DNA of 64,000 nucleotides from Pseudomonas sp. 14P_8.1_Bac3 (GCF_025466085.1 NZ_JANLOD010000001.1:1-64000), one strand, 5' to 3'; shown: positions 1-10,065, counted from the stretch's first letter. Notes: generated by a model from the letters alone, not told the origin. Program-made: numbers and translations.

Positions 1-15
1 AGATAGGCGGCGTGT

Positions 16-384
16 TTATTTGATCAAGCGCCAGGTAAATGGATACCGATACGGCACCCCTTCATTGGCCTTCACGCCACCGATGATCGTCAGAACCAGC
101 GCGCCAATGGCGATCAAGCCAAACAGAAAGAACCCCACGATCACCACCATCAGCAAGAAGCAGATGGCGGAAGCAATGGCGACGGTAATCTGAAAGTTCA
201 GCGCCTCCTTGCCCTGTGCATCGACAAAGGGGTCCATATCGCGCTTCATCTGCCAGAGAATCAGCGGCCCGATCAGCGTGCCAAACGGAATCCAGATCCC
301 CAGCAAGGCGGACAGGTGACAAAACATCGCCCATTGCCGAACCTCTTTGCTCGGGATGGGAAGCAGCTCTTGCTCGTCACTCAT
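16..384 (-). CDS. DUF4870 domain-containing membrane protein
   Basis: This is a 122-aa small inner-membrane protein. A short polar N-terminus is followed by hydrophobic segments at about residues 23-45 and 66-103, with a conserved-looking FVDAQGKEALNFQ stretch between them that is typical of DUF4870/Tic20-like proteins. The family has no firmly assigned function. A strong ribosome-binding site (AAGGAGG) lies six to seven bases upstream of the ATG, which supports the start. It runs in the same direction as rph, which ends 29 bp upstream of it, so it may be co-transcribed. The family assignment rests on recognising the sequence pattern. Confidence 0.8.
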   Translation of the reverse strand: MSDEQELLPIPSKEVRQWAMFCHLSALLGIWIPFGTLIGPLILWQMKRDMDPFVDAQGKEALNFQITVAIASAICFLLMVVIVGFFLFGLIAIGALVLTIIGGVKANEGVPYRYPFTWRLIK

Positions 385-413
385 AACGTCCTCCTTGCCT
401 GGAGCGGTTGCGA

Positions 414-1136
414 TCAGTCGGCCAGTGCAGCCTTTTGCAGATCGAAGATTTCGGTCATGCCTTTCTTCGCCAGTTCCAGCATAGCGTTCAGCTCTTCAGG
501 CTGGAACGGCGCGCCTTCTGCGGTGCCTTGAACCTCGATGAAACCGCCGGTGCTGGTCATGACCACGTTCAGGTCAGTCTCGGCAGCCGAATCTTCCAGG
601 TAGTCGAGGTCGAGCACCGGTTCGCCCTGGTACATGCCAACCGAAACGGCCGCGATCATTTGCTTCAGCGGGTCGCCACCTTTCAGGCCGCCGCGCTTCT
701 TGATCACTTTCAAGGCGTCGACCAGCGCCACCATCGCACCGGTGATGGACGCGGTGCGGGTGCCGCCGTCAGCCTGGATTACATCGCAGTCGACGTAGAG
801 AGTGACGTCGCCCAGTTTGGACATGTCCAGCGAAGCCCGCAGTGAACGACCGATCAGACGCTGGATTTCCAGTGTGCGGCCGCCCTGCTTGCCGCGGCTC
901 GCTTCGCGCTGGTTACGCTCGCCGGTGGCGCGCGGCAGCATGCCGTATTCGGCGGTCAGCCAGCCCTGGCCCTGGCCTTTGAGGAAACGCGGCACGCCAT
1001 TTTCGACGCTGACGGTGCAGATGACCTTGGTATCACCGAACTCGACCAGTACAGATCCCTCGGCGTGTTTGGTGTAGTTGCGGGTAATGCGGATCGAGCG
1101 GAGCTGATCGGCAGCGCGACCACTTGGACGTTTCAT
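414..1136 (-). CDS. rph: Ribonuclease PH
   Basis: RNase PH is a phosphate-dependent 3'-5' exoribonuclease that trims tRNA 3' ends and nucleotidylates RNA ends. The 240-aa product begins [17 protein letters not shown] and carries the family's [15 protein letters not shown] segment (the phosphate and RNA-binding region) and the [20 protein letters not shown] core. The length equals the usual 238-240 aa. A longer open frame begins 13 codons upstream, but the family start is the ATG at 1136. It is divergent from yicC, with a 280-bp gap, the arrangement usual in pseudomonads. The identification is secure. Confidence 0.97.
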   Translation of the reverse strand: MKRPSGRAADQLRSIRITRNYTKHAEGSVLVEFGDTKVICTVSVENGVPRFLKGQGQGWLTAEYGMLPRATGERNQREASRGKQGGRTLEIQRLIGRSLRASLDMSKLGDVTLYVDCDVIQADGGTRTASITGAMVALVDALKVIKKRGGLKGGDPLKQMIAAVSVGMYQGEPVLDLDYLEDSAAETDLNVVMTSTGGFIEVQGTAEGAPFQPEELNAMLELAKKGMTEIFDLQKAALAD

Positions 1137-1416
1137 AGGGAGTACCTGTACGGGGGACGGAAAACTGTCGAGCATTATAGAGCCGCGCGCCGGGCCTGGG
1201 CACTTCTAATAAATCCGCCCGACGATTGAAGGCCCTGACTTGAGCGTAGAACAGCGCTTAACCGACGGCCTGCAGGCCTTTGTCACACCGTGTGTTTGGG
1301 CGCATCCGCCCCACTGCGCTACAATCCTGCGCCTTTGCTGCCTGTCGGCTTTAATTCACAGATATCGGCTCTCGCGAAACCTTTGGTAACGCAAACCCGA
1401 ATTGCGAGGTACCTCC

Positions 1417-2280
1417 ATGGTGCACAGCATGACCGCCTTCGCCCGCGTCGAAAAAGCCGGCGCCCAAGGCACCCTGAGCTGGGAATTGCGCTCGGTCAAC
1501 AGCCGCTACCTGGAACCACACTTGCGCCTGCCGGAGTCGTTTCGCGACCTCGAGGGCGCAGTCCGCGAAGCCCTGCGTCAGGGAATTTCCCGCGGCAAAC
1601 TCGAATGCACCCTGCGCTTCACCGAAGAAAACACTGACAAGCCGCTGCAAGTGGATCGCGAACGCGCCGCGCAGTTGGTCGCGGCTGCCGAGACCATCGC
1701 CGGCCTGATCAAGAACCCCGCTGCGCTGAACCCACTGGAAGTGCTGGCGTGGCCCGGCGTGCTGGTAGGCAATGCCACTGACCCGCAAGCCTTGAATGCC
1801 GAAGCGCTGGCCCTGTTCAACGAAGGCCTGAAGGAACTCAAGGCCGGCCGTGAGCGCGAAGGCGCGGAGCTGGCGCGCCTGATCAACGACCGCCTGACCT
1901 CCATCGAAGGAGACGTGGTGACCCTGCGCGAGCTGGTCCCGCAGATGCTCGCCACCCAGCGCCAGAAAGTCCTCGACCGCTTCGCCGACATGAAGGCCGA
2001 GATGGACCCGCAGCGCCTGGAACAGGAAATGGTCATGCTCGCTCAGAAGAGCGACGTCGCCGAAGAACTGGATCGCCTGAGCACCCACATCATCGAAGTC
2101 CGCCGGGTGCTCAAATCCGGCGGCGCGGCCGGTCGGCGCCTCGATTTCCTGATGCAGGAACTCAACCGCGAAGCCAACACACTGGGCTCCAAAGCCTTCG
2201 ACCCGCGCAGCACCCAGGCGGCGGTCAACCTCAAGGTGTTGATCGAGCAGATGCGCGAACAAGTGCAGAATATTGAGTAA
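1417..2280 (+). CDS. yicC: YicC family endoribonuclease-like protein
   Basis: This is a 287-aa YicC/YloC family protein. E. coli YicC is reported to be an endoribonuclease acting on small RNAs. The N-terminus MVHSMTAFARVEKAG and the conserved ELRSVNSRYLEPHLRLPE stretch mark the YicC-N domain, while the C-terminal FLMQELNREANTLGSKA segment is the DUF1732 signature. The ATG at 1417 is chosen over an in-frame TTG five codons earlier, because GAGGT lies just upstream and the family starts here. It is followed 12 bp later by gmk, so the two are probably one operon. Confidence 0.93.
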   Translation: MVHSMTAFARVEKAGAQGTLSWELRSVNSRYLEPHLRLPESFRDLEGAVREALRQGISRGKLECTLRFTEENTDKPLQVDRERAAQLVAAAETIAGLIKNPAALNPLEVLAWPGVLVGNATDPQALNAEALALFNEGLKELKAGREREGAELARLINDRLTSIEGDVVTLRELVPQMLATQRQKVLDRFADMKAEMDPQRLEQEMVMLAQKSDVAEELDRLSTHIIEVRRVLKSGGAAGRRLDFLMQELNREANTLGSKAFDPRSTQAAVNLKVLIEQMREQVQNIE

Positions 2281-2913
<633 letters not shown>

Positions 2914-2980
2914 TCAGCTCTTCCCAAAACCGCTGCGGGGGCTTTACATTGGCACTTGCAGCGCGTTGAAGGGCTTGGTC

Positions 2981-3017
2981 AAAAAATCAGCGCTTCCCTA
3001 ATCGCTGGTGATTTTTT
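2981..3017 (+). terminator. Intrinsic terminator after gmk
   Basis: A-rich left arm AAAAAATCAGCG pairs with CGCTGGTGATTTTTT across a 10-base loop with one small bulge, ending in six T. It sits 68 bp after the gmk stop and before the rpoZ promoter region. This is the form of a Rho-independent terminator. Confidence 0.7.
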
Positions 3018-3080
3018 AAACTGTTGAGTCCGCTCGCCCAACCGGGCAGCGCGCATATTGCATTCGCTCCGAGGAATACC

Positions 3081-3344
3081 ATGGCCCGCGTAACCGTTGA
3101 AGACTGCCTAGAACACGTGGAAAACCGCTTTGAGCTGGTCATGCTCTCTACCAAGCGTGCCCGTCAACTGGCCACCGGCGGCAAAGAGCCCCTGGTTCAG
3201 TGGGAAAACGACAAGCCTACCGTTGTAGCCCTGCGTGAAATCGCCGAAGGCCTGATGAGCTACGAGTTCATCGCCAACGCTGAAATCGTCGAAGACGAAC
3301 CGCTGTTCGCAGCGTTCGAGGACGAGTCCAACGAGGCCGTCTAA
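3081..3344 (+). CDS. rpoZ: DNA-directed RNA polymerase omega subunit
   Basis: The omega subunit assists folding and assembly of the beta' subunit and forms part of the ppGpp-binding site on RNA polymerase. The 87-aa product starts [20 protein letters not shown] and contains the RARQLATGG and [11 protein letters not shown] segments typical of omega. The ATG at 3081 is preceded by CGAGGA. The open frame extends 19 codons upstream, but that part has no omega homology. It is followed 57 bp later by spoT, the conserved gammaproteobacterial arrangement rpoZ-spoT. Confidence 0.97.
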   Translation: MARVTVEDCLEHVENRFELVMLSTKRARQLATGGKEPLVQWENDKPTVVALREIAEGLMSYEFIANAEIVEDEPLFAAFEDESNEAV

Positions 3345-3401
3345 GCCTATGCCTGGTCGACGTAGCACGGCGCGGGGTCACAGCGAACGGCAGGAGTTAT
3401 C

Positions 3402-5507
3402 ATGCCGAGCATAGACGCCCTCGCCGATCGCTTATCGACCTACCTCGGCAAGGATCAGGTCAACCTGGTCCGCCGAGCGTACTTCTACGCCGAACAAGCC
3501 CACGACGGCCAACGCCGCCGCAGCGGCGAGGCGTACGTCACCCATCCTCTTGCGGTGGCGAATATTCTGGCCGACATGCACATGGACCATCAGAGCTTGA
3601 TGGCGGCAATGCTGCATGACGTGATCGAAGACACCGGTATTGCCAAGGAAGCGCTCCAGGCGCAGTTCGGCGAAACCGTGGCCGAACTGGTCGACGGGGT
3701 CAGCAAACTGACCCAGATGAACTTCGAGACCAAAGCCGAGGCCCAGGCCGAAAACTTCCAGAAAATGGCCATGGCCATGGCGCGCGATATTCGCGTGATC
3801 CTGGTCAAGCTCGCCGACCGCCTGCACAACATGCGCACGCTGGAAGTCCTGTCCGGCGAAAAACGCCGGCGGATCGCCAAGGAAACCCTGGAAATCTATG
3901 CGCCCATCGCCAACCGGCTGGGCATGCACGCCATCCGCATAGAATTCGAAGACCTCGGCTTCAAGGCCATGCACCCGATGCGTTCCGCGCGGATCAACCA
4001 GGCGGTCAAACGCGCCCGGGGCAACCGCAAGGAAATCGTCAACAAGATCGAAGAATCCCTCAGCCACTGCCTCGCCATCGACGGCATTCAGGGCGAGGTC
4101 AGCGGTCGCCAGAAACACCTCTACGGCATCTACAAGAAAATGCGCGGCAAGCGTCGGGCCTTCAACGAGATCATGGACGTCTACGCGTTCCGGATCATCG
4201 TCGACAAGGTCGATACCTGCTACCGCGTGCTGGGTGCTGTGCATAATTTGTACAAACCGTTGCCGGGGCGCTTCAAGGATTACATCGCGATCCCCAAGGC
4301 CAACGGCTATCAGTCGCTGCACACCACACTGTTCGGCATGCACGGGGTGCCGATCGAGATCCAGATCCGCACCCGCGAAATGGAAGAGATGGCCAACAAT
4401 GGCATCGCCGCCCATTGGCTGTACAAATCCAGCGGCGACGAGCAACCGAAAGGCACTCACGCCCGCGCACGCCAGTGGGTCAAGGGTGTGCTGGAGATGC
4501 AGCAACGCGCCGGCAACTCGCTGGAATTCATCGAGAGCGTGAAGATCGACCTGTTCCCGGACGAGGTCTACGTGTTTACGCCCAAAGGCCGGATCATGGA
4601 GCTGCCGAAAGGCTCCACGGCGGTCGACTTCGCTTACGCAGTGCATACCGACGTGGGCAACAGCTGCATTGCCTGTCGGATCAATCGTCGGCTCGCGCCA
4701 TTGTCGGAACCGCTGCAAAGTGGCTCCACGGTTGAGATCGTCAGCGCCCCTGGCGCACGGCCCAACCCGGCGTGGCTGAATTTCGTCGTGACCGGCAAGG
4801 CGCGGACGCACATCCGCCACGCGTTGAAACTGCAGCGCCGCTCCGAGTCCATCAGCCTCGGCGAGCGCCTGCTGAACAAAGTCCTCAACGGTTTCGACAG
4901 TGCGCTGGACAAAGTCCCGGCCGAACGCGTCAAGGCGATGCTCGCCGAGTACCGCCTCGAACTGATCGAAGACCTGCTTGAAGACATCGGCCTGGGCAAT
5001 CGCATGGCCTACGTGGTCGCCCGCCGCCTGCTCGGCGAAGGCGAACAGCTGCCGAGCCCGGAAGGCCCGCTGGCGATTCGCGGCACCGAAGGTCTGGTGC
5101 TCAGCTACGCCAAGTGCTGCACGCCGATCCCCGGCGACCCGATTGTCGGGCACCTGTCGGCAGGCAAAGGCATGGTGGTGCACCTGGACAACTGCCGCAA
5201 CATCAGTGAGATCCGCCACAATCCGGAAAAATGCATCCAGCTGTCGTGGGCCAAGGATGTCACCGGCGAATTCAACGTCGAGCTGCGTGTCGAGCTGGAA
5301 CATCAGCGCGGGCTGATCGCCCTGCTGGCCAGCAGCGTCAATGCGGCCGACGGCAATATCGAAAAAATCAGCATGGACGAACGTGACGGTCGCATCAGCG
5401 TGGTCCAACTGGTGGTCAGCGTGCACGACCGTGTGCACCTGGCCCGCGTGATCAAGAAACTGCGCGCACTGACCGGGGTGATTCGCATCACCCGCATGCG
5501 CGCCTAA
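3402..5507 (+). CDS. spoT: Bifunctional (p)ppGpp synthetase/hydrolase SpoT
   Basis: SpoT hydrolyses and synthesises the alarmone (p)ppGpp. The 701-aa protein has an N-terminal HD hydrolase domain with the LHDVIEDT motif (H72, D73, E76, D77), then a RelA/SpoT synthetase domain at about residues 230-350 whose RFKDYIAIPKANGYQSLH stretch carries the R-x-K-D motif found in bifunctional enzymes. A TGS domain (YVFTPKGRIMELPKGSTAVD) follows at about 385-445, then a conserved-cysteine region (AKCCTPIPGDPIVG) and a C-terminal ACT domain. The start has AGGAG upstream. It forms the usual rpoZ-spoT-ridA cluster. Confidence 0.97.
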   Translation: MPSIDALADRLSTYLGKDQVNLVRRAYFYAEQAHDGQRRRSGEAYVTHPLAVANILADMHMDHQSLMAAMLHDVIEDTGIAKEALQAQFGETVAELVDGVSKLTQMNFETKAEAQAENFQKMAMAMARDIRVILVKLADRLHNMRTLEVLSGEKRRRIAKETLEIYAPIANRLGMHAIRIEFEDLGFKAMHPMRSARINQAVKRARGNRKEIVNKIEESLSHCLAIDGIQGEVSGRQKHLYGIYKKMRGKRRAFNEIMDVYAFRIIVDKVDTCYRVLGAVHNLYKPLPGRFKDYIAIPKANGYQSLHTTLFGMHGVPIEIQIRTREMEEMANNGIAAHWLYKSSGDEQPKGTHARARQWVKGVLEMQQRAGNSLEFIESVKIDLFPDEVYVFTPKGRIMELPKGSTAVDFAYAVHTDVGNSCIACRINRRLAPLSEPLQSGSTVEIVSAPGARPNPAWLNFVVTGKARTHIRHALKLQRRSESISLGERLLNKVLNGFDSALDKVPAERVKAMLAEYRLELIEDLLEDIGLGNRMAYVVARRLLGEGEQLPSPEGPLAIRGTEGLVLSYAKCCTPIPGDPIVGHLSAGKGMVVHLDNCRNISEIRHNPEKCIQLSWAKDVTGEFNVELRVELEHQRGLIALLASSVNAADGNIEKISMDERDGRISVVQLVVSVHDRVHLARVIKKLRALTGVIRITRMRA

Positions 5508-5531
5508 GCCATCTATTACAAGGAGTCATTC

Positions 5532-5912
5532 ATGACCAAGACTGTTATCACCAGCGACAAGGCCCCGGCCGCCATCGGCACTTACTCCCAGGCGATCAAG
5601 GCTGGCAATACCGTTTACATGTCGGGTCAGATTCCTCTGGACCCAAAGACCATGGAACTGGTTGAAGGCTTCGAAGCCCAGACCGTCCAGGTGTTCGAGA
5701 ACCTGAAGGCCGTGGCTGAAGCGGCTGGCGGTTCGTTCAAGGACATCGTCAAACTGAACATTTTCCTCACCGACCTGAGCCACTTCGCCAAGGTCAACGA
5801 GATCATGGGCAAGTATTTCGACCAGCCGTACCCTGCCCGCGCCGCCATCGGCGTAGCGGCCCTGCCAAAGGGTTCGCAGGTTGAAATGGATGCCATTCTG
5901 GTCATCGAGTAA
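5532..5912 (+). CDS. ridA: RidA family enamine/imine deaminase
   Basis: RidA hydrolyses reactive 2-aminoacrylate and other enamine/imine intermediates of PLP enzymes. The 126-aa product shows the YjgF/RidA pattern [21 protein letters not shown] and the C-terminal [21 protein letters not shown] signature. R103 and E118 correspond to the catalytic Arg and Glu of the family. A strong AAGGAG lies 7 bases upstream of the ATG. The gene is 24 bp after spoT and is followed by a GC-rich hairpin at 5919-5944. Confidence 0.95.
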   Translation: MTKTVITSDKAPAAIGTYSQAIKAGNTVYMSGQIPLDPKTMELVEGFEAQTVQVFENLKAVAEAAGGSFKDIVKLNIFLTDLSHFAKVNEIMGKYFDQPYPARAAIGVAALPKGSQVEMDAILVIE

Positions 5913-5918
5913 TGCGTC

Positions 5919-5944
5919 CGGCGCAGCCTCCTGAGGCTGCGCCG
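5919..5944 (+). terminator. GC-rich hairpin after ridA
   Basis: The sequence forms a near-perfect hairpin of 11-12 bp (GGCGCAGCCT with AGGCTGCGCC) starting six bases after the ridA stop. No T-run follows, so it may be a weak or processing-type 3' end rather than a classical terminator. Confidence 0.5.
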
Positions 5945-5981
5945 CTGCCGTATGTATCAAGCGTTTTGAAAGGACTCCACC

Positions 5982-6722
5982 ATGCGCAAAGCGCTAGCCT
6001 TTTCGCTGCTCGCCCTCCTCCTGGGCGGATGTGCCAGCAACCCTGCCGACCGCGACATCAGCGGCACCTGGATCAACCAGGTGGCGATCGACGCTGCCTC
6101 CAAAGGCGGCCCCCTGCGTGAAGCCCTCCAGGCCTATGGTCCGAACCTGGAATGGGACATCAACACCAAGGCCGGTCAGGCCCGCTACACCAACGGTTTT
6201 GAGAACGTCGACGGCAAGCTGCTGGGCGAAGAGTCCGGGGCCTGGAAAGTCGACTTTTACGGCAGCTCCGGAAGCGAGCTGAAGCGTGATGGCAAACAAC
6301 TGAGCCAGTCCGCGACCGAGAATGAATCGGCCCAGGTCTTCGACCGCGCGCTGATCCCGGTGCCGGAAGGCGCACCGATTGGCGCGAGCTTCGAACGTGC
6401 GCTGTATTCGGCGTACATGGGCGGCAACTGGACAGTCGTCAGCGGTCCTGGCGAAGGCGGCACCGTGCAATTTCAGGCCGACGGCCAGGTCACCGGCCTG
6501 CCAGGTGCCGATCGCTACGCCTTGTGCCTGGCGGGTGACTGCGCGTCGATGAGCGGCGGTAACGACAACATGTGGCTGCAACAGAATGGCCAGGGCAACA
6601 CCTGGATCTTTGCGCGCAAGGGCAAGGAACTGGAGATTTTGCAGGCGGTGAACACCGCGCAGGCGGATGAAATGCCGCAGTTCACGGCGGGTGATCGCAA
6701 GTGGTTGCTTGAGAAGCAGTAA
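5982..6722 (+). CDS. Predicted lipoprotein, function unknown
   Basis: This 246-aa protein begins with a basic-hydrophobic signal peptide and the lipobox LLGGC (Cys17), so it should be lipidated and exported. The residue after Cys is Ala, consistent with outer-membrane sorting. The mature part has ISGTWINQ and a second SGTW-less block, with two cysteines near residues 183-188 (CLAGDC) that could form a disulfide. I do not recognise a functional domain. ATG with AAAGGA upstream supports the start. It stands alone between ridA and a REP element. Confidence 0.75.
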   Translation: MRKALAFSLLALLLGGCASNPADRDISGTWINQVAIDAASKGGPLREALQAYGPNLEWDINTKAGQARYTNGFENVDGKLLGEESGAWKVDFYGSSGSELKRDGKQLSQSATENESAQVFDRALIPVPEGAPIGASFERALYSAYMGGNWTVVSGPGEGGTVQFQADGQVTGLPGADRYALCLAGDCASMSGGNDNMWLQQNGQGNTWIFARKGKELEILQAVNTAQADEMPQFTAGDRKWLLEKQ

Positions 6723-6750
6723 CCCGATCGTAGCTGCACCGTAGATCCAA

Positions 6751-6841
6751 CGTGGGAGCGAGCCTGCTCGCGAAAGCGGTACGACCCTCAGCAGAAATGT
6801 TGAATGTCATGACCTCTTCGCGAGCAGGCTCGCTCCCATAT
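6751..6841. repeat. REP-type palindromic element (GAGC..GCTC class)
   Basis: Inverted arms at 6753-6774 and 6817-6838 match perfectly over 22 bases (TGGGAGCGAGCCTGCTCGCG and its complement) and flank a 42-base spacer. This is the paired REP arrangement common in P. fluorescens intergenic regions. It lies between the 3' end of the lipoprotein gene and the 3' end of the convergent epimerase-like gene. Confidence 0.85.
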
Positions 6842-6862
6842 TTTGATTTGTGGAACCGAAAG

Positions 6863-7720
6863 TCAGCAGCGACCCTCGAGAATGGCGGCGTAACCTTCGC
6901 GATAACTCGGGTACTTCGGTGCCCAGCCCAAGGCCTTCGCCCGAGCATTGCTGCACCGCTTGCTGCCCGTGCGACGCACGCTCGCATCGTCAGCCCACTC
7001 GGTCACGCCCAGATAATCCCGCAGCCAACCCACCACTTCCGCCAGTGGCGCAGGCGCGTCGTCCACGCCAATGTACATGTGATCCAGCGCCACGCCGCGA
7101 TGATCCGCTTCCAGCAGGAACGCCATCAACCCGGCCGCGTCGTCGGCATGAATACGGTTGCCATACAACGGCGGATCAACCGCCACGCGATAGCCGCGAC
7201 GCACCTGGGTCAGCAGCCACTCCCGGCCCGGGCCGTAAATGCCGGTCAAGCGCACGATGCTCGCCGGAATGCCGCTCTTGAGCGCCACGTGCTCAGCCTC
7301 CAGCATCACCCGGCCGGAATAACCGGCGGCGACGGTCGGCGACGTTTCATCGACCCATTCGCCGTCCTGCTGACCGTAAACGCTGCTGCTGGAAACGAAC
7401 AGCAGTCGATTCGGCACCTGCCCATAGTCGTTCAGCCAGCTCAACACATTCTGCACGCCCTGCACGTAAGCCGCACGGTAACCGGCCTCATCGTGATCGG
7501 TCGCCGCCGCACAATACACCACGTAGTCCACCGCACCGACCGGCCAGGTGTCCGGGCAGTCTTCATTGAACAGGTCGCCGGAGACGCCAATAACACCGTC
7601 AGGCAGGCGTGAAACGTCACGGCGCAAGCCATGAACTTCCCACCCGGCAGTCAGCAATTGCGTAGCCAGACGACTGCCGACATCACCGCAGCCGGCGATC
7701 AAAACAGAGGGCGCGGACAT
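6863..7720 (-). CDS. NAD(P)-dependent epimerase/SDR-like protein
   Basis: This 285-aa protein belongs to the extended short-chain dehydrogenase/NAD-dependent epimerase group. The N-terminal Rossmann motif is LIAGCGDVGSRLATQLL, a GxGxxG variant that resembles the YeeZ-like family. FVSSSSVYGQQDG supplies the catalytic-region serine, although the usual YxxxK motif is not evident (GRVMLEAEH follows instead), so activity is uncertain. LTGIYGPGREWLL is the nucleotide-sugar-epimerase-like segment. The start at 7720 (ATG, GGAG upstream) is chosen over a TTG one codon earlier. No substrate can be assigned. Confidence 0.8.
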   Translation of the reverse strand: MSAPSVLIAGCGDVGSRLATQLLTAGWEVHGLRRDVSRLPDGVIGVSGDLFNEDCPDTWPVGAVDYVVYCAAATDHDEAGYRAAYVQGVQNVLSWLNDYGQVPNRLLFVSSSSVYGQQDGEWVDETSPTVAAGYSGRVMLEAEHVALKSGIPASIVRLTGIYGPGREWLLTQVRRGYRVAVDPPLYGNRIHADDAAGLMAFLLEADHRGVALDHMYIGVDDAPAPLAEVVGWLRDYLGVTEWADDASVRRTGSKRCSNARAKALGWAPKYPSYREGYAAILEGRC

Positions 7721-7816
7721 CAAAAAACTCCTATCGGAAAGCCACAGACTAGCGCTGGCAATGGACGAGCGGCTAGTAATGCAGGAAAAAAAGAGACTCT
7801 ATTACTTCTGTTAACA

Positions 7817-7835
7817 AGAATTACTTGCAATAATG
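7817..7835. promoter_or_regulatory. Possible Fur-type site before exbB
   Basis: AGAATTACTTGCAATAATG is an A/T-rich, imperfectly palindromic stretch about 75 bases before exbB, loosely like the Fur consensus of repeated NATWAT units. exbB-exbD-tonB operons are usually iron regulated. The match is poor and this is a weak call. Confidence 0.25.
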
Positions 7836-7908
7836 CCCGCCACTTTTGTTCTCGGCCTTCGAGGCCTGGAAGAACATTTACCGTCTTTTTCTCTCAGGTC
7901 CGGCCAGC

Positions 7909-8877
7909 ATGACACGCAATCAATTCTCCGCTTCGCCAACCAAACGACCTCGCGCCTGGAGCGCGGTGGCCGCCTTGCTGCTCAGCCTGATGCTGGCGCC
8001 AACCGCCGCATTCGCTGATGCACAGGCACCTGCTACCCCGGCTGCCGCTTCTGCACCGGCGCCAGCCGATCATGCGGCTGACCACACTGCACCGACAGCC
8101 AGCGACCCGGCCCAGGCTCTAGAGACTGATGCCGAAGACGCTCCAGAAGTCCTCGAAGCCGACAACACCTTGGGCATGGCCCATGACTTGTCGCCGTGGG
8201 GCATGTACCAGAACGCCGACATCATCGTGAAAATCGTGATGATCGGCCTGGCCATCGCCTCGATCATCACCTGGACCATCTGGATCGCCAAGGGTTTTGA
8301 GTTGATGGGCGCCAAGCGTCGCCTGCGCACCGAAATCGCCCACCTGAAAAAAGCCACCACCCTCAAAGAAGCCAGCGCGACCGCCACCAAGCCCGGCACC
8401 CTCGCCAATGTGCTGGTGCACGACGCGTTGGAAGAGATGCGCCTGTCGACCAACAGCCGGGAAAAAGAAGGTATCAAGGAACGTGTGGCCTTCCGTCTTG
8501 AGCGTCTGGTGGCAGCCTGCGGTCGCAACATGAGCAGCGGCACCGGCGTTCTCGCCACCATCGGTTCCACCGCGCCGTTCGTCGGCCTGTTCGGCACCGT
8601 ATGGGGGATCATGAACAGCTTCATCGGCATCGCCAAGACCCAGACCACCAACCTCGCCGTCGTGGCTCCCGGCATCGCCGAAGCCCTGCTGGCCACCGCG
8701 CTGGGCCTGGTTGCCGCGATTCCGGCCGTGGTGATCTACAACGTTTTCGCCCGCTCCATCGCCGGTTACAAGGCGCAAGTGTCCGACGCATCGGCAGAAG
8801 TGCTGCTGCTGGTCAGCCGCGACCTCGACCACCAGCCTGAGCGCAGCTCGCAACCGCACATGGTGAAAGTGGGGTAA
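7909..8877 (+). CDS. exbB: TonB-system energiser ExbB
   Basis: ExbB is the five-subunit inner-membrane channel component that, with ExbD, harvests proton motive force for TonB-dependent uptake. The 322-aa protein has a signal-like N-terminus and an Ala/Pro-rich extension to about residue 85, longer than E. coli ExbB, as is common in pseudomonads. It then has a first membrane span near residues 105-130 and the MotA/TolQ/ExbB domain with NVLVHDALEEMR, GTGVLATIGSTAPFVGLFGTVWGI and a final span LLATALGLVAAIPAVVIYN. The ATG at 7909 is preferred to upstream in-frame codons lacking similarity. exbD follows after 6 bp. Confidence 0.95.
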   Translation: MTRNQFSASPTKRPRAWSAVAALLLSLMLAPTAAFADAQAPATPAAASAPAPADHAADHTAPTASDPAQALETDAEDAPEVLEADNTLGMAHDLSPWGMYQNADIIVKIVMIGLAIASIITWTIWIAKGFELMGAKRRLRTEIAHLKKATTLKEASATATKPGTLANVLVHDALEEMRLSTNSREKEGIKERVAFRLERLVAACGRNMSSGTGVLATIGSTAPFVGLFGTVWGIMNSFIGIAKTQTTNLAVVAPGIAEALLATALGLVAAIPAVVIYNVFARSIAGYKAQVSDASAEVLLLVSRDLDHQPERSSQPHMVKVG

Positions 8878-8883
8878 TCGGCC

Positions 8884-9312
8884 ATGGGCCTGCATTTGAA
8901 AGAAGGCGCAGACGACGATCTGGCCGAGAACCACGAAATCAACGTCACGCCGTTCATCGACGTGATGCTGGTGCTGTTGATCATCTTCATGGTGGCCGCT
9001 CCGTTGGCCACCGTGGACATCAAGGTCGACCTGCCTGCCTCCACCGCCAAACCGGCGCCGCGGCCGGAGAAACCGGTGTTCCTCAGCGTCAAGGCTGACC
9101 AGCGCCTGTTCCTCGGCGAAGACGAAGTGAAGGCCGAAACACTGGGCGCCACGCTCGACGCGCGGACCAAGGGCAAGAAAGACACGACGATCTTCTTCCA
9201 GGCCGATAAAGGCGTGGACTACGGCGACCTGATGAGCGTGATGGACAACCTGCGCTCGGCCGGTTACCTGAAGGTCGGTCTGGTCGGACTCGAGACGGCA
9301 GTCAAGAAATGA
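8884..9312 (+). CDS. exbD: TonB-system protein ExbD
   Basis: ExbD pairs with ExbB to couple the proton gradient to TonB. The 142-aa protein has one membrane span at about residues 23-42 (VTPFIDVMLVLLIIFMV), including the conserved proton-carrying Asp26, followed by a periplasmic domain. It starts 6 bp after exbB and overlaps tonB by ATGA, so the three are translationally coupled. Confidence 0.96.
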   Translation: MGLHLKEGADDDLAENHEINVTPFIDVMLVLLIIFMVAAPLATVDIKVDLPASTAKPAPRPEKPVFLSVKADQRLFLGEDEVKAETLGATLDARTKGKKDTTIFFQADKGVDYGDLMSVMDNLRSAGYLKVGLVGLETAVKK

Positions 9313-10055
9313 TCACGACGCGCCATAAGCTGACGCGTTACAGCGGGAGCCTGGCCGTGGTGCTGGGCGTCCATGCGCTGGTCATTGCGCTGGCGCTGAA
9401 CTGGACCTCGCGCCCACCCATCGAGCTGCCGCCGCAGGCGATGATGGTGGAGCTGGCACCGGTTCCGGCCCCGCCACCGCCGGCACCGCCGAAGGTGATA
9501 ACGCCGCCACAACCACCGGCCCCGGTGGAAGAATTGCCGATCCCGAAGCTGGCTGAAGCGCCGAAGGCCGAGATTGCCGTGCCGAAACCGGTCAAACCCA
9601 AGCCCAAGCCTCAACCGCCCAAGCCGGTGGAGAAAAAGCCGGAGCCGCCGAAGGAAAAGCCGTCCGAGGAAAAACCGAGCGACGCGCAGCCGACCCAGGC
9701 GCCGACGGATAAATCCGCACAGCCGGCACCGGGGCCATCGCCCGCACAGCAAGCGGCCAAGGCCAGTTGGCAAGGCACGCTGCTTGCTCACCTGGCCAAG
9801 TACAAAAAGTACCCGGCCAGCGCTCAGGCACGGGGCAAGGAAGGCTTGAACCGTCTGCGCTTCGTCGTGGATGCCGAAGGCAACGTGTTGTCATTCGAAC
9901 TGGTGGGCCGCTCCGGCAACGCCGATCTGGACCGGGCGACCCTGGAAATGATCCGCCGCGCGCAGCCATTGCCAAAACCTCCGGCGGACATGCTGAACAA
10001 CGGCTCGATCGAAATTGTTGCGCCGTTTGTTTACTCGCTGGAGCGCCGCCGCTAA
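9309..10055 (+). CDS. tonB: Energy transducer TonB
   Basis: TonB spans the periplasm and transmits energy to outer-membrane siderophore and vitamin receptors. The 248-aa protein has an N-terminal membrane anchor at about residues 14-32, a long Pro/Lys/Glu-rich segment at about 38-145 with many PKP and EKP repeats, and a C-terminal TonB domain (LLAHLAKYKKYPASAQARGKEG ... VGRSGNADLDRATLEMIRRAQPLP). The start ATG overlaps the exbD stop. Which receptors it serves cannot be read from the sequence. Confidence 0.94.
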   Translation: MITTRHKLTRYSGSLAVVLGVHALVIALALNWTSRPPIELPPQAMMVELAPVPAPPPPAPPKVITPPQPPAPVEELPIPKLAEAPKAEIAVPKPVKPKPKPQPPKPVEKKPEPPKEKPSEEKPSDAQPTQAPTDKSAQPAPGPSPAQQAAKASWQGTLLAHLAKYKKYPASAQARGKEGLNRLRFVVDAEGNVLSFELVGRSGNADLDRATLEMIRRAQPLPKPPADMLNNGSIEIVAPFVYSLERRR

Positions 10056-10065
10056 CCACCTCATC

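Noticed and set aside
3432..5438. A 668-codon minus-strand frame opposite spoT.
   Set aside because: It is a shadow frame of a clear spoT gene, with composition typical of antisense high-GC DNA and no ribosome-binding site.
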